Assembly: GCF_000200595.1 (NCBI RefSeq)
Contig: NC_014810.2
Location: 816,311 to 880,310 of the forward strand
From: Helicobacter felis ATCC 49179
Lineage (GTDB): Bacteria > Campylobacterota > Campylobacteria > Campylobacterales > Helicobacteraceae
Direction: 5' to 3'
Length of the DNA stretch: 64,000 bases
Position 1 is the first letter of the stretch; the number at the start of each line of letters is the position of its first letter. The position numbers were made by a program, and so were the translations under genes. This document shows, one piece after another, positions 37,849 through 49,446 of this stretch. Below the pieces are notes generated by a model, which was not told the DNA's origin, ran no database searches, and saw nothing but the letters and a program-made list of their open reading frames with translations.

Positions 37849-38349
37849 ATGTTGCCTTCAGAAACAATTAAATTACTTAACGCGCAAGTGATGGATGAGT
37901 TTTTCTCAGCCAATCTGTATATGAGCATGAGTTCTTGGTGCTATACCCATAGCTTTGATGGAGCGGGCTTGTTCTTGTTTGAGCATGCTAGTGATGAATA
38001 CGCGCACGCGACTAAGATCATCACTTACTTGAATGAAAATGAAGTGGGTGTGCACCTCAAAGAAATCAAAGCCCCTGAACACGAGTTTAAAAATCTCGTA
38101 GAGGTTTTTGAAAAAGCCTATAAACACGAGCAGCACATCACCCATTCCATCAATACCCTTGTGGATAAAATGCTTAGCACTAAAGATTACGCCACTTTTA
38201 ATTTCCTACAATGGTATGTGGCTGAACAACACGAGGAAGAAGTGCTCTTCAAAAACATCTTGGATAAAATCAAATTGATGGGTGAGAGCGGGCATGGATT
38301 GTATTTGGCCGATCAATACATCCGCAGTATTGCCAAAGATCAAAAGTAA
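37849..38349 (+). CDS. pfr: Non-haem ferritin
   Basis: A 166-residue four-helix ferritin that oxidises and stores iron as a 24-mer in the cytoplasm. All ferroxidase ligands are in place: Glu17, Glu50, His53, Glu94, Gln127 and Glu130 (motifs SDEYAHA, HEQHIT, AEQHEEE). Very close to H. pylori Pfr (167 residues). RBS AAAGGAG seven bases before the ATG. It lies downstream of feoB with its own strong promoter and is followed by a terminator. Confidence 0.97.
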   Translation: MLPSETIKLLNAQVMDEFFSANLYMSMSSWCYTHSFDGAGLFLFEHASDEYAHATKIITYLNENEVGVHLKEIKAPEHEFKNLVEVFEKAYKHEQHITHSINTLVDKMLSTKDYATFNFLQWYVAEQHEEEVLFKNILDKIKLMGESGHGLYLADQYIRSIAKDQK

Positions 38350-38358
38350 TCTCACATA

Positions 38359-38395
38359 GCCCCCTTGGGGGCAATCGCACTTTTTAATTTTTTTC
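38359..38395 (+). terminator. Intrinsic terminator of pfr
   Basis: GCCCCCTTGGGGGC forms a perfect 5-bp GC stem with a 4-base loop, followed after a short spacer by runs of T. It begins 10 bases after the pfr stop. Confidence 0.65.
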
Positions 38396-38473
38396 TTATT
38401 AACTTTCCATTAGAGATATTTTTTTAATACTCCGCCAGCAATGCAAATTGCTAAACCAATAGTAGGAGTTTTT

Positions 38474-39478
38474 ATGGGTAGCATTGGAAGTATGGGTAAA
38501 CCCATTGAAGGTTTCTTGGTTGCGGCAATTCAATTCCCTGTGCCTATTGTGAATAGTCGGGCAGATATTGATAAAAATATTGAGAGCATTATTAGGACTT
38601 TGCACGCCACTAAAGCGGGTTATCCGGGCGTGGAGCTTATCATTTTCCCTGAATACAGCACACAGGGGCTAAACACTGCTAAGTGGTTGAGTGAGGAATT
38701 TTTGCTCGATGTGCCGGGTAAAGAAACCCAGATGTATGCGCAGGCGTGCAAAGAGGCCGGGGTTTTTGGGGTGTTCTCTATAATGGAGCGCAATCCCGAT
38801 CCTAACAAAAATCCTTACAACACCGCCATCATCATTAACCCTAAGGGCGAAATTGTGTTGAAATACCGCAAACTCTTCCCTTGGAATCCTATCGAACCTT
38901 GGTATCCCGGGGATTTGGGCATGCCTGTGTGTGAGGGTCCGGGAGGCTCAAAACTAGCCGTGTGTATCTGCCATGATGGCATGATCCCAGAGCTTGCACG
39001 CGAAGCGGCTTACAAAGGGTGCAATGTCTATATCCGCATCTCTGGTTATAGCACCCAAGTTAACGATCAATGGATTTTGACTAACCGCTCCAATGCATGG
39101 CACAACTTGATGTATACCGTGAGCGTGAATTTGGCCGGCTATGACAATGTGTTCTACTATTTTGGAGAAGGGCAAATCTGTAATTTTGATGGCACTACCC
39201 TTGTGCAAGGGCATCGCAACCCATGGGAGATTGTAACTGGGGAGATCTATCCTAAAATGGCTGACAATGCGCGCCTAAGCTGGGGCTTGGAAAACAACAT
39301 CTACAATCTAGGACACCGCGGGTATGTGGCCAAACCCGGAGGTGAAAGCGATGCAGGCTTGACCTACATCAAAGATTTGGCTGCTGGCAAATACAAATTG
39401 CCTTGGGAGGATCATATGAAAATCAAAGATGGTTCAATTTATGGCTATCCTACTACTGGTGGGCGTTTCGGGAAGTAG
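38474..39478 (+). CDS. amiF: Formamidase
   Basis: A 334-residue nitrilase-superfamily enzyme that hydrolyses formamide to formate and ammonia, an ammonia source beside urease. The catalytic triad is present at the H. pylori AmiF positions: Glu60 ([10 protein letters not shown]), Lys133 (YRKLFPW) and Cys166 (VCICHDGM). The ATG at 38474 ([13 protein letters not shown]) has AGGAG upstream and gives exactly the AmiF length; the longer frame from 38441 has no RBS. Cytoplasmic hexamer in H. pylori. Confidence 0.97.
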   Translation: MGSIGSMGKPIEGFLVAAIQFPVPIVNSRADIDKNIESIIRTLHATKAGYPGVELIIFPEYSTQGLNTAKWLSEEFLLDVPGKETQMYAQACKEAGVFGVFSIMERNPDPNKNPYNTAIIINPKGEIVLKYRKLFPWNPIEPWYPGDLGMPVCEGPGGSKLAVCICHDGMIPELAREAAYKGCNVYIRISGYSTQVNDQWILTNRSNAWHNLMYTVSVNLAGYDNVFYYFGEGQICNFDGTTLVQGHRNPWEIVTGEIYPKMADNARLSWGLENNIYNLGHRGYVAKPGGESDAGLTYIKDLAAGKYKLPWEDHMKIKDGSIYGYPTTGGRFGK

Positions 39479-39550
39479 GTTTTATTAATAAGGAGGGGGA
39501 TATTCAAATTCTTTTGGTAAAATTTAGATAAAAGACCAAGGGGATTTTCT

Positions 39551-39880
39551 GTGCACAAGAAAGTTTTTCTAGCTGTAGCCGGGGGCGTGTTGGGTGGGTT
39601 GTTTTTTGCCGGTTGCTCGCCTGTTATAGATGCTAGAGTGCAAGGTTTTCAATACACTATCTATTTTAATGCCAATGATTTCGAGATAGGGCGCTCAGTT
39701 ACTGCGGAGATTCCCTACGATCCATCTAATCCTCATATCTACGAGATGTTGCTCAATAAAGCCATTGCGGCCAATAAATGCGATACGATTGTTTTCCCGC
39801 GTTATGAAATTATTGGGAAAACTTTTGGGCGGGATCGGATTCGCCTCACTGGCAGAGTAGCGACCTATAAGGGAAAATAG
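39551..39880 (+). CDS. Small lipoprotein, paralogue of the one at 57854-58183
   Basis: A 109-residue lipoprotein starting at a GTG with AAGGGG upstream. Lipobox FFAGC (Cys about residue 22). The mature part shares the pattern NDF.IG..V.AE.PYDP.NP...E.LLNKA.A...CDTI..PRYE.I with the second lipoprotein in this window. A lone cysteine (KCDTIVFPRYE) is conserved between them. No known function. It lies after amiF and convergent with the chemoreceptor genes. Confidence 0.75.
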   Translation: MHKKVFLAVAGGVLGGLFFAGCSPVIDARVQGFQYTIYFNANDFEIGRSVTAEIPYDPSNPHIYEMLLNKAIAANKCDTIVFPRYEIIGKTFGRDRIRLTGRVATYKGK

Positions 39881-39883
39881 CCC

Positions 39884-41944
39884 CTAAAACTTCTTCTTGT
39901 TTGTATCCTCCAAAATATCTGTAGCAATGCGCTGGACATCCTTGCTAATACTCAAACATTCATTGGCGATCTCGATATTATGGCTTAAGTTTCCATCAAA
40001 TCGGACAATGACCTGATTAATATCTAACACCGCATCGGCTTGTTCTTTGATTGCTGTTGAATTGTCTGCAATGCTTTGCACTAACACATTAATATTGCTC
40101 TCAATCTCACCTAAAGATTTTTGCGTTCTCTCGGCAAGTTTTCTCACTTCATCAGCCACCACAGCAAAACCGCGTCCATGCTCTCCTGCTCTAGCAGCTT
40201 CAATAGCCGCATTGAGCGCGAGCAAGTTTGTTTGATCGGCAATGTCTCTGATCATCTCGACCACACTTTTAATCTCTTGGCTTTGGGCAATCATGCTATC
40301 GCTCTTAGCGCTCACATCGCTAATGCGTTGGGTGATGGTTTCAATGCTCTCTGTAGTGTTTTTAATCTCTTGGCTTTGTTGTGCTGAGTTTTGCGCCAGC
40401 TTGTCCATACTTGTTTTAAGCTCTACAGCTTTTTCGCTCAAGGCATTAGCAAAACCTAAAGAGACATGGAGCATTTTTGTAATCTCTGTGCCTAATTGGT
40501 TAATAGCTAATTCGACATCTCCTTGCGCATTTTCAATATTTCTTGTGAAGTCTAAATCTTGATAGGCATGGACCACACTTAAAATTTTTCCTAAATCCGA
40601 TCCAACTTTTTTCTCTAAACTGGCAATCATGGTGTGCAAAGTTGTGATGAGTTCGCAAATCTGAGGGGTAGCTCCTTGTTCGCATTGCAGATGATCAGCC
40701 ACAATCAAACCTTTTTCAACACTGGTAGCACTTAAAGTGGCTTGTCCTACCATTTTATTGTCTGTAGCAAAGGTGGTTTGGATTTTAGAAATATTATCAC
40801 AAATAGTGTTGCGCATCATGCCTAATTCATCACGATATAGAGATTTCTCTAATTGTATATTAGTTTTTTCATGCCTTAAAAAACTGAAAAAATCCATAAG
40901 TATTTTCAGCATATTATTTAATCTTTGCACAACTTGAATGCGCATATAAAAGTAAAGAACACTCATTGCGATTGAAAATGTGATCAAGCACCCAATAATA
41001 ATCACATGGCGGATTTCATTGAGTTCCTCAAAAGCCTTGTCTTTGCTAAAAACAGCAGATATAACCCAATTATGCGATTTATCATCTAAAACGCGATCAA
41101 AGGGTGTGAAACTATATAGTGTAGCGATAATATCGCGATCTAGCACAGGAGAATGCCATTCTGCAATGCCCACATCACCCGGACGCGAATTTCTTCTAAA
41201 ATCTAACACACTCTGAGAAGCCCGATCTTTCATCACCTCTGTAAATTGCTTGCCTTGAAGAGTGTGATCGCGGTGGATGGCTAAAATACTATCATCACTG
41301 CCCACCATAAAGCCATTTTGATCGCCCATAGGGAATATTTGCTGTTGCAGGTAGCTAAAATCTACAAAAACACCAACGAGCGCGATAGTTTTTTCACGAG
41401 ATTTAATAGGCACGACTATTGTAGTGCCAAAAGCCTTACTCCCATCTATGAGAGTGGTCGATTTGACAAGGTCTCGGGTATTTTTTTGTTGTTGCAATAG
41501 TTTATCCACCACAGGGCAATGCAATATGCTTTGGCTATTTTGCGCTTGGAAAAACTTTCCATCTGCAGTTTTGACAACCTCTAAACTCCGTCTAGGCTGG
41601 TTGCTATCCAGCAGAATTAAAAATGCCTGGCGGATATAAATGTCTGCATTAGACTCTACAATCTTGGCTAACATCGCGCGCATTTCATCAGTTTCGCCAA
41701 GTTCCCATGTGTTTGCGCTCAAATAGGCACTAAAATTGTGCAGAGTGCGTCCTACAGCGTGCAAAACCATAATCACCTTTGCAGCTTTCGATTTTGCCTG
41801 CTCCTTGAGAATCTGTTCTGAGTTATCTCGATAACTTGCGTTCATAATGGCCAAGAGGTAAAAATTCAGCCCTCCAAAAGTAACCAAAAGGGTGCAAAAG
41901 AGAATCAACATAATTCTAGGGCCGAGTCGCAGATTCTTAAACAC
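39884..41944 (-). CDS. Methyl-accepting chemotaxis protein, Cache-type sensor (MCP-1)
   Basis: A 686-residue transmembrane chemoreceptor: helix at 12-32, periplasmic Cache-type ligand domain to about 305 ([32 protein letters not shown]), second helix near 315-335, then a cytoplasmic signalling rod. The hairpin tip sequence is [20 protein letters not shown] followed by [17 protein letters not shown], which contacts CheW/CheA. The start is a GTG at 41944 with GGAGTG upstream. The 3' 900 bases are nearly identical to MCP-2. Resembles the TlpA/TlpC type of H. pylori; the ligand is unknown. Confidence 0.92.
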   Translation of the reverse strand: MFKNLRLGPRIMLILFCTLLVTFGGLNFYLLAIMNASYRDNSEQILKEQAKSKAAKVIMVLHAVGRTLHNFSAYLSANTWELGETDEMRAMLAKIVESNADIYIRQAFLILLDSNQPRRSLEVVKTADGKFFQAQNSQSILHCPVVDKLLQQQKNTRDLVKSTTLIDGSKAFGTTIVVPIKSREKTIALVGVFVDFSYLQQQIFPMGDQNGFMVGSDDSILAIHRDHTLQGKQFTEVMKDRASQSVLDFRRNSRPGDVGIAEWHSPVLDRDIIATLYSFTPFDRVLDDKSHNWVISAVFSKDKAFEELNEIRHVIIIGCLITFSIAMSVLYFYMRIQVVQRLNNMLKILMDFFSFLRHEKTNIQLEKSLYRDELGMMRNTICDNISKIQTTFATDNKMVGQATLSATSVEKGLIVADHLQCEQGATPQICELITTLHTMIASLEKKVGSDLGKILSVVHAYQDLDFTRNIENAQGDVELAINQLGTEITKMLHVSLGFANALSEKAVELKTSMDKLAQNSAQQSQEIKNTTESIETITQRISDVSAKSDSMIAQSQEIKSVVEMIRDIADQTNLLALNAAIEAARAGEHGRGFAVVADEVRKLAERTQKSLGEIESNINVLVQSIADNSTAIKEQADAVLDINQVIVRFDGNLSHNIEIANECLSISKDVQRIATDILEDTNKKKF

Positions 41945-41953
41945 CTAACACTC

Positions 41954-44017
41954 CTAAAACTTCTTCTTGTTTGTATCCTCCAAAATATCTGTAGCAATGC
42001 GCTGGACATCCCTGCTAATACTCAAACATTCATTGGCGATCTCGATATTATGGCTTAAGTTTCCATCAAATCGGACAATGACCTGATTAATATCTAACAC
42101 CGCATCGGCTTGTTCTTTGATTGCTGTTGAATTGTCTGCGATGCTTTGCACTAACACATTAATATTGCTCTCAATCTCTCCTAGAGATTTTTGTGTTCTC
42201 TCGGCAAGTTTTCTGACTTCATCAGCCACCACAGCAAAACCGCGTCCATGCTCTCCTGCTCTAGCAGCTTCAATAGCCGCATTGAGTGCGAGCAAGTTTG
42301 TTTGATCGGCAATGTCTCTGATCATCTCGACCACACTTTTAATCTCTTGGCTTTGGGCAATCATGCTATCGCTCTTAGCGCTCACATCGCTAATGCGTTG
42401 GGTGATGGTTTCAATGCTCTCTGTGGTGTTTTTAATCTCTTGGCTTTGTTGTTCTGAGTTTTGTGCCAGTTTGTCCATGCTTGTTTTCAGCCCTATGGCT
42501 TTCTCACTCAAGGCGTTGGCAAAACCTAAAGACACATGGAGCATTTTTGTAATCTCTGTGCCTAATTGATTGATAGCTAATTCTACATCTCCTTTTGCAT
42601 TATCAATATTGCTCGTAAAATCCAAATTTTGATAAGCATGGACCACACTTAAAATTTTTCCTAAATCCGATCCAACTTTTTTCTCTAAACTGGTAATCAT
42701 AGTGTGCAAAGTTGTGATGAGCTCGCAAATCTGAGGGGTAGCTCCTTGTTCGCATTGCAGATGATCAGCCACAATCAAACCTTTTTCAACACTGGTAGCA
42801 CTTAAAGTGGCTTGTCCTACCATTTTATTGTCTGTAGCAAAGGTGGTTTGGATGTGGCTGACATTCTCAATAATGCCTTTAAACATTTTCCCAATTTCAT
42901 CATTGTAGCGCACCTTATAAAACCGAATATCATCTGCTTCATGGCGTAAAAATTTAAAAAAGGACTCTAAAACATTTCCCATCTCTTGGAGACGCTTTAA
43001 CACTTGATTGTGCAAGAAGAAATAGAGGGCCAAAATAATACAAATGATGGTCAAAATCCCCCCAAAGATAATAATTTTACGCATCACATACAGATCGGCA
43101 AACACTTTCTTTTTATCTATGGCAGATGCAACCACCCAATTAAAATCAACACGGGGCAAAATTCGCGAAAAGGGTCTAAAAGCATAGAGAGTCGCGATGG
43201 TATTGGCTTTAAGATTTTCTGAATACCATTCAACAATTCTTGTCTCTCCGGGTTTGGCATTTTTGCGAAAATCAATAATTTGTTGGGAGTCCGCACCCGA
43301 CATCACCTCCAAAAATTTGCGGCCTTGTATGGAATGATTGGTGTGGATAGCCAAGATTGTATCGCGCCGTCCGATCAAAAAGCCGTTTAAATCACCTTCG
43401 GGAAAATATTGATCTTGGATACGCCCAAAATCGATCAGCACTCCTACAATAGCAATCATTTGTCCATTATACATGATGGGCAGAGCGACAATATTGCCAA
43501 AAATTTTTTCTCCATTTAAAGCGCTCATGGGCACTGTGGAACTTCTAGCACTCTCTCTAGTCTCTAACGCCCTACGCATTGCAATGGCATCGAGAATACT
43601 AGGGTTATTGTGGAAAATTTCAATGCGATTGTCTTTTGTCTTTAAAACGCCTAGACTTTGTTGTGGTTTGGACTGGGAATCTAAAATAACCAAGAGGGCC
43701 TCGCGGATATGCCCTCTGTCATTGGTTTCAATGAGGCTAGTGAGCATGGCCTGCATTTTGGCATCTTCTAACAAAATTTTAGGGTTAGATACCATGTAGC
43801 TTGCAAAATTGGTAATGGCACGGCTAATATTGTGCAATGCACGGATAACAGCGTTGGCTTTAATGGTGGTCTGCTCTTTTAAGATCTTTTCCGCATTGTC
43901 TCTGAGCATGGAAGTGGCGTTTATCAATAAGACGGTGGCTAAAACTCCATACATGAGGAGTAAGATCAAAGAGATCACCAAAACAATCTTCGTGCCCAAT
44001 TTCATGTTTTTGAACAT
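41954..44017 (-). CDS. Methyl-accepting chemotaxis protein, Cache-type sensor (MCP-2)
   Basis: A 687-residue chemoreceptor with the same layout as MCP-1: helix at 12-30, Cache sensor ([35 protein letters not shown]), second helix around 317-337, signalling domain with the same tip. Its sensor differs widely from MCP-1, while the last 300 residues are nearly the same. RBS AAAAGGGAG before the ATG at 44017. Lies 9 bases upstream of MCP-1, so they are cotranscribed. An octanucleotide array lies 64 bases before its start. Confidence 0.93.
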   Translation of the reverse strand: MFKNMKLGTKIVLVISLILLLMYGVLATVLLINATSMLRDNAEKILKEQTTIKANAVIRALHNISRAITNFASYMVSNPKILLEDAKMQAMLTSLIETNDRGHIREALLVILDSQSKPQQSLGVLKTKDNRIEIFHNNPSILDAIAMRRALETRESARSSTVPMSALNGEKIFGNIVALPIMYNGQMIAIVGVLIDFGRIQDQYFPEGDLNGFLIGRRDTILAIHTNHSIQGRKFLEVMSGADSQQIIDFRKNAKPGETRIVEWYSENLKANTIATLYAFRPFSRILPRVDFNWVVASAIDKKKVFADLYVMRKIIIFGGILTIICIILALYFFLHNQVLKRLQEMGNVLESFFKFLRHEADDIRFYKVRYNDEIGKMFKGIIENVSHIQTTFATDNKMVGQATLSATSVEKGLIVADHLQCEQGATPQICELITTLHTMITSLEKKVGSDLGKILSVVHAYQNLDFTSNIDNAKGDVELAINQLGTEITKMLHVSLGFANALSEKAIGLKTSMDKLAQNSEQQSQEIKNTTESIETITQRISDVSAKSDSMIAQSQEIKSVVEMIRDIADQTNLLALNAAIEAARAGEHGRGFAVVADEVRKLAERTQKSLGEIESNINVLVQSIADNSTAIKEQADAVLDINQVIVRFDGNLSHNIEIANECLSISRDVQRIATDILEDTNKKKF

Positions 44018-44080
44018 GTAACTCCCTTTTGTTCGCGATGTGGCGTTAAAGATGTTTTCAAAGAACTAGGAATAATGATA

Positions 44081-44207
44081 AGTTTTGAAGTTTTGAAGTT
44101 TTGAAGTTTTGAAGTTTTGAAGTTTTGAAGTTTTGAAGTTTTGAAGTTTTGAAGTTTTGAAGTTTTGAAGTTTTGAAGTTTTGAAGTTTTGAAGTTTTGA
44201 AGTTTTG
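44081..44207. repeat. Octanucleotide tandem array, about 16 copies
   Basis: The unit GTTTTGAA (minus strand TTCAAAAC) repeats without error across 127 bases in the 202-base gap between MCP-3 and MCP-2. An apparent frame through it (KLQNFKTS repeats, 24-base period) is only a by-product of three 8-base units. Perfect copies imply recent, ongoing expansion. It lies where a promoter for MCP-2 would be expected. Confidence 0.95.
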
Positions 44208-44219
44208 CCACGCCTATCC

Positions 44220-46271
44220 TTAAAATTTCTTTTTATTAGTGTCATCTAAAATATCCGTAGCGACCGCCTCAATATCTTTGCTAATATCCAAACATTTATT
44301 GGCGATACTGACATTGTGGCTCAAGTTGGCATCAAATTGCGCAATGACCTGATTAATATCTAACACCGCATCGGCCTGTTCTTTGATCGCTGTTGAATTG
44401 TCCGCGATGCTTTGCACCAGCACATTAATATTGCTCTCAATCTCACCTAAAGATTTTTGTGTTCTCTCAGCAAGTTTGCGCACTTCATCAGCCACCACAG
44501 CAAAACCGCGTCCATGCTCTCCTGCTCTAGCAGCTTCAATAGAAGCATTTAGAGCTAATAAATTGGTTTGATCAGCGATGTCTGAAATCATCTCTACGAC
44601 ATTTTTAATCTCGTGGCTTTGGGCAATCATGCCATCGCTCTTATTGCTCACAGCAGTGATGTTTTGGGTGATTGTTTCGATACCCTGTGTAGTTTGTTTA
44701 ATCTCCTTGGATTGTTGGATGGATTGGGCGACAAGTTCGTCCATACTAGATTTTAAAACCTGACATTTTGTATTCAGAATATTGGCAAAATTCAAAGAGG
44801 TGCGCAACATTGCCACGATTTCGCTACCTAGTTGGTTAGTCGCTATTTCAAAATCGCCTTTGGGTTTTTTGATTTTGGAAGTAAAATCTAAGTTCTGATA
44901 GGCGCGCACCACTTGTAAAATCGTATTTAAGTCCGTGCCCACCCGCTGTTCCAAAAAGGCAATCATGGCGTTGGTAGTTTGTATTAACTCAGAGAGATTG
45001 GGAGTCTTGGCTTGCGTGTACACGCGTTGGGTGATATCGCCCCGTTCCACTGCAGCTGCCACAGAGGTCATATCTTGCATGACAGCGTTGTCATGAGTGA
45101 ATGTCTCTTGAATATTGCTGATGTTTTTGTTGATTAGGTGCAACATGTCTGCAAGTTCATCATTACCCTGTGGTTCAACAATCACAACCTCGACATTTTC
45201 ATGATTAAGAAGTTTAAAGAAACTTTGCAGTGTTTTAGAAACGCAGTTAACACGGCCCACAATTTTGTGCATATAGAAAAAGACAGCGATTATCGTGAAG
45301 ACATAAATAATGATCAAGATAAATATAATGCCTGTCCGCATATGCGCTACGTATTGATAAAGATCGCTCTTAGAAATGACCGCACCAACCATCCAGTTGT
45401 GCATTTGAGGAATGACATCTAGGGGGTGGAAAGTGTGCATGGCCAAAATTGCCTCTGAGTGCAACACATCAGAATAAAAACTTGTGAGTTTTTGGCTGTT
45501 TGCAGAGGCTTTTTCTCTAAACTCTTCGATAGCTTTTACTTCTTCGCTTTTCATAACATCGTGAAAATTCTTGCCCTGAAGATTGTGATCGCGATTGATC
45601 GCAAAGATGCGATTACCCTTTCCTAATAAAAATCCATTTTCATTGCTTGCTGTAGGAAAATAGATATCTTGCAAGACTTCCATGCTCAAAAATATGCCAG
45701 CTACAGCGACAAGTTTTTGCGATGCATCAAAAATAGGCATGGCCATAGTGTAGCCAAAATGTTGTTTGTTATCAAGCAGAAGGGTTGAATCGGTGGAACT
45801 ACGACTAGGCTTACGAGTTTGGATAACTTGTTTAAGTAGAGGAGATTGCAAGATAAGAGGAGTGTTCTTGTAGAGCTTCACACTTCCGTCAGTTTCTTCA
45901 AAGACCTCGTAGCTAACATAGGGTTGTTGGTCATGCACAAAAACTAGCCACGCTTCATCGACAAATTTTTTATGACGGACTAATTTTTTGATATTATCTT
46001 GTAAGGTCTTCTCTGGGGCATCTTTTAAAAACGCAAATCCATAACCAGAAAAATAGGTTGTATAATTGAGCAAAGAGATTGATACGGCATTGAGATCTAG
46101 GGTGATGTTTATGACTTTGTTGGAGGCTTGTGCGGCGACTGAAATATTGGCATTGTGCATTAATATTTTCGTAACCTCATGGACAAAATAAGCTCCCAAT
46201 ACAACAAAAGAGAAAAGCAGAATCACAGACATCATCATGACACTCTTGACTCCAAGCTTCAACTTAACCAT
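44220..46271 (-). CDS. Methyl-accepting chemotaxis protein, Cache-type sensor (MCP-3)
   Basis: A 683-residue chemoreceptor, more distant from MCP-1 and MCP-2. N-terminal helix at 13-32, Cache-type sensor ([33 protein letters not shown]), second helix around 315-340, HAMP-like and signalling parts, and the tip [20 protein letters not shown]. The end ([10 protein letters not shown]) matches its paralogues. The ATG overlaps the mscS stop by 8 bases, so it belongs to the mraY-murD-mscS transcript. Confidence 0.92.
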   Translation of the reverse strand: MVKLKLGVKSVMMMSVILLFSFVVLGAYFVHEVTKILMHNANISVAAQASNKVINITLDLNAVSISLLNYTTYFSGYGFAFLKDAPEKTLQDNIKKLVRHKKFVDEAWLVFVHDQQPYVSYEVFEETDGSVKLYKNTPLILQSPLLKQVIQTRKPSRSSTDSTLLLDNKQHFGYTMAMPIFDASQKLVAVAGIFLSMEVLQDIYFPTASNENGFLLGKGNRIFAINRDHNLQGKNFHDVMKSEEVKAIEEFREKASANSQKLTSFYSDVLHSEAILAMHTFHPLDVIPQMHNWMVGAVISKSDLYQYVAHMRTGIIFILIIIYVFTIIAVFFYMHKIVGRVNCVSKTLQSFFKLLNHENVEVVIVEPQGNDELADMLHLINKNISNIQETFTHDNAVMQDMTSVAAAVERGDITQRVYTQAKTPNLSELIQTTNAMIAFLEQRVGTDLNTILQVVRAYQNLDFTSKIKKPKGDFEIATNQLGSEIVAMLRTSLNFANILNTKCQVLKSSMDELVAQSIQQSKEIKQTTQGIETITQNITAVSNKSDGMIAQSHEIKNVVEMISDIADQTNLLALNASIEAARAGEHGRGFAVVADEVRKLAERTQKSLGEIESNINVLVQSIADNSTAIKEQADAVLDINQVIAQFDANLSHNVSIANKCLDISKDIEAVATDILDDTNKKKF

Positions 46272-48171
46272 TTAAATCCTTTAAATCTTTAAGCGATGAT
46301 TGCAGGTTTTGTGGCACACTCTCCAAGTAGAGACTTTGAGAAGGGAAAGCAAAGCTTAGACCTAATTCCTCGACAATTTTCATAATTTTTAGCATCACAT
46401 CTTCCTTAATGGCCAACCATTCTCCCCACACAACACTTTTAGAAAAGCAATAAACTAAAATATTGATCGAGCTATCTCCAAAATTGTCTACAAACACAAA
46501 AAGGTTAGATTTATACCCCATTAAATCATCGATAGAAACAATGTGTTCGCGATCCATCATGTAATCGTGCTGGGCGTTTAACTCTTGCTTGGCAGAGGCG
46601 TCCAAATCAGAGATTTTAGCAATATGGGGGTGCTCTTCTAGCATCGTGCGGATCGCCAACACACACTGGCTAAGTTGCTCTCTGGTGGAACTATAAGTGA
46701 GGCCAATATTCATTTTAATTCTGCGCCCCACTTTACGGCGATTCCAGTTACGGATAGACTTGCCGGCTAACTCTGAGTTAGGCACAAATAACAGTGCGTT
46801 GTCAAAACCCCTCACCGTGGTGCGTCTAAGACCCATTTCCACTACCGTGCCCTCCACATCCCCGCACACAATCCAATCCCCTTGCCCAAAAGAATTGTCC
46901 AAGAGCAGGATTACTGAGGCAAAGAAGTTGGCCAGCAAATCCTTAACCGCTAAAGCGACTGCCAAACCACCGATACCCAAAGAGGCAATGATGGCTGAAA
47001 TATTAAAGCCTAGCTGTTTGAGCATGGCTAGAATCGTAATGGTAACAATGAAAAAATAAGCCACTTTTAAAATGAGATTCACCACTTCTCGTCTAAAGCC
47101 ATTCTTTTTAGAAGCTAAAGTAGCCAAGAGGGCCGCGCCATAAGCTTTAAAAAGCGCGATCCCCAACCAACCCAAGAGAGAAATATAGATCACGCCCAAG
47201 TACATATTGAACTTAATGGGAGCTGGGTGGGGATAATGCAAAATATCTATGGAAATGTCAAAGCTATAGATAAGCAAAAAAGTAGAAATGGGAGTGATAA
47301 TGCTATTGCGGATTCTTTGCTGCACTTGTTCATTTTTGCGGCTAAAGCGCACAAAGAGATCCAAAAAGCGGATAAAAAGCGTGGTGATGAGCTTTCTTAG
47401 TGTGAGCAAGAATAAAAGCAGGACAAGAGAGAGTAAAATCTTAGCGCTCTGCAACCCGTGCGAAGAGGGAAAAAATTTATTGATGACTGCAGCTACGCGC
47501 TCTAAGATCCACTGCATGTCAATATTAAAAAGGATATTCTTAGCGAGCACCTGACGGGGATTTTTCTGAATGTAGTGCAACACTTCTACATAAGTTCTAA
47601 GCTTAAGTTTATAATCACTCAGAAGTTCCTGAAGTTGTTGTGTCTTAATCGAGTCGAGATTGGTCGGGATGGCATAACTTCTTGAAGAGGCCTCTTCAAA
47701 TTTAAGTAAAGTGGCCATGCTGAGCGCGTTAATATCTTTTTCTTGACTGAAAAAGTCAAGAGTGGTGCGCAATTTTTTTAAGAAATCATACATCTGCTGA
47801 TCGGCTTCTAGGATTTTGAGCTCGAGAGTGCTATGGATATACGCATAAATATCATTGGTGTGGCTATTTTTGAGCAAGGTTTTTTTAAGTTTATATTGTT
47901 GCTCTAAATTCGTTTTAATGTTAATACCGATTTGTTCCTGACTATTGAGCAGGCGGAGCGCAAAGGCGTGGATGAGATCGTTTTTTTGATCGCTATAAAG
48001 AGGGATTTCAGAGCGTTTTGTGGGATCTTTCTCGTAACGGGCGATCACCTGATTGAGCTGGTTAATCTGTTTTAAAAGCAAATAGAGATCGACAACATCC
48101 GGGTCGTCTTCTGCGCGCGCTAGCGTGCATACACACACAAGGCAGAGGAAAAGGGCGCGTAGGAATTTCAT
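46264..48171 (-). CDS. MscS-family mechanosensitive channel with long N-terminal domain
   Basis: A 635-residue inner-membrane channel: signal peptide ([13 protein letters not shown]), a helical, mostly charged periplasmic domain to about 230, several membrane helices, then the MscS pore helix and beta domain ([59 protein letters not shown]). It likely releases solutes at low external osmolarity. H. pylori has one of similar size (HP0415). The ATG at 48171 overlaps the murD stop as ATGA. Confidence 0.9.
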   Translation of the reverse strand: MKFLRALFLCLVCVCTLARAEDDPDVVDLYLLLKQINQLNQVIARYEKDPTKRSEIPLYSDQKNDLIHAFALRLLNSQEQIGINIKTNLEQQYKLKKTLLKNSHTNDIYAYIHSTLELKILEADQQMYDFLKKLRTTLDFFSQEKDINALSMATLLKFEEASSRSYAIPTNLDSIKTQQLQELLSDYKLKLRTYVEVLHYIQKNPRQVLAKNILFNIDMQWILERVAAVINKFFPSSHGLQSAKILLSLVLLLFLLTLRKLITTLFIRFLDLFVRFSRKNEQVQQRIRNSIITPISTFLLIYSFDISIDILHYPHPAPIKFNMYLGVIYISLLGWLGIALFKAYGAALLATLASKKNGFRREVVNLILKVAYFFIVTITILAMLKQLGFNISAIIASLGIGGLAVALAVKDLLANFFASVILLLDNSFGQGDWIVCGDVEGTVVEMGLRRTTVRGFDNALLFVPNSELAGKSIRNWNRRKVGRRIKMNIGLTYSSTREQLSQCVLAIRTMLEEHPHIAKISDLDASAKQELNAQHDYMMDREHIVSIDDLMGYKSNLFVFVDNFGDSSINILVYCFSKSVVWGEWLAIKEDVMLKIMKIVEELGLSFAFPSQSLYLESVPQNLQSSLKDLKDLNG

Positions 48172-49391
48172 GGGGCTAACACACATGTTTTAAAAAGTTC
48201 GCCCCGTTCTTGATAAGAGCTAAACTGATCCAGACTAGCCGCACTAGGAGAGAGGAGCGCGATTTGATCTTTTTTTAAAGAAGTTTTGATGGCATCCACA
48301 GCGCGCTCTAAATCTCCACATAACAACGCATCTACTTTGTAGCGATGAGCCATTTCTACCATCGTTTGCGCGCTAGTTCCAATGGTATAAATGCGTGTCT
48401 GCATACTAGCTAGAATTTCAAAAAGCGGAGTTAGGTCCACGCCCTTAGTATCCCCTCCTACAATCAAATGCACAAAGCGATCAGCAAAACATGCCAACGC
48501 TTTAAGTGTGGCGTCCACATTGGTCGCCTTGCTGTCATTAATCCATGTGCGCCCTTGCGAATCGACAATTTCTTCTAAGCGATGGGGTTTCAGCGTGTAG
48601 CTATTGAGGCGATCGTAATCTGCCTGTCCTGTCATCAGTTTAGCCACGCTCAAGGCTAAAAGCGCATCAAGCAAAAAAGGTTCTTTAAAGCGCACACGCG
48701 ATCTATCTAAACCCATGTTTTCAGCTAGGTGGTTTGAATTTTCATAAAAAATTAGGTCTAAATCCTTAGCCTCGCGCACTAAAATATGATCTCTAAGGGT
48801 TGCTTCCAAAAATACAGGACTTTTTTTATCCATGAGGCGCAGGGGTTTTAATTTCGCCTCTACATACGCCTCATAATTCCCATGCCAGCCTACATGATCT
48901 TGGGCTAGAGGGAGCAGGGCGTAAAAATTGGGCGCGTAGCGTTCCGTATAGTGCAGGCTAAAGGAGCTGGTTTCTAAAATCCATAAAGGAGCTTGAGGCA
49001 ACTCAATGAGGGGCACGCCGATATTGCCCCCCACCATCCCCCCAAAGGGCGCGCAAAGCAGACCTAGCATTTCTGTAGTAGTGGTTTTTCCATTAGTTCC
49101 ACTCACAAAACAAGTCGTGGGCACAGACACAAGAGAAGCGACATAGTCGTATTCACTCATAAGATGTTTGCTGGCCAAAACTAAGGGGTGTGTAGGAGGA
49201 AATCCGGGGCTGACAATCTCTAGGCAAGAGGTTTGAGGATCAAAATGCGCTGAGGGGAGGAGAGGTTGGCCATGTAAATCGCTTTGAGGTGTCAAGATAG
49301 CATCGTCATAAATGCGGTAGGGAAAGGTGCGCTGGTGCAAATAGCTAGCAAGAGCTCGATTCGTGCGCCCATGTCCAAGCAGAGAGATCAT
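48168..49391 (-). CDS. murD: UDP-N-acetylmuramoylalanine-D-glutamate ligase
   Basis: A 407-residue cytoplasmic Mur ligase that adds D-Glu to the peptidoglycan precursor. The P-loop is SGTNGKTTTTEM near residue 105; the lysine-carbamate and second-domain motifs are QDHVGWHGNYEAYVEAK and INDSKATNVDATLKAL, followed by HLIVGGDTKGVD. The N-terminal GHGRTNRALA is the Rossmann-like UDP-binding start. The ATG at 49391 has AGGTGG upstream. Follows mraY by 47 bases, as in H. pylori. Confidence 0.95.
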   Translation of the reverse strand: MISLLGHGRTNRALASYLHQRTFPYRIYDDAILTPQSDLHGQPLLPSAHFDPQTSCLEIVSPGFPPTHPLVLASKHLMSEYDYVASLVSVPTTCFVSGTNGKTTTTEMLGLLCAPFGGMVGGNIGVPLIELPQAPLWILETSSFSLHYTERYAPNFYALLPLAQDHVGWHGNYEAYVEAKLKPLRLMDKKSPVFLEATLRDHILVREAKDLDLIFYENSNHLAENMGLDRSRVRFKEPFLLDALLALSVAKLMTGQADYDRLNSYTLKPHRLEEIVDSQGRTWINDSKATNVDATLKALACFADRFVHLIVGGDTKGVDLTPLFEILASMQTRIYTIGTSAQTMVEMAHRYKVDALLCGDLERAVDAIKTSLKKDQIALLSPSAASLDQFSSYQERGELFKTCVLAP

Positions 49392-49446
49392 ATCATCCAC
49401 CTAATAGCCTAATTAAGAGCCTAAACTCTAGCATAGAAAGCCTGAA

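Noticed and set aside
44081-44207. CRISPR array
   Set aside because: The repeat unit is 8 bases with no spacers between copies and no cas genes nearby.
44002-44211. Apparent 69-residue protein of KLQNFKTS repeats
   Set aside because: It is the translation of the octanucleotide array; any 8-base repeat without a stop gives an open frame with a 24-base period. The frame also runs into the MCP-2 start.
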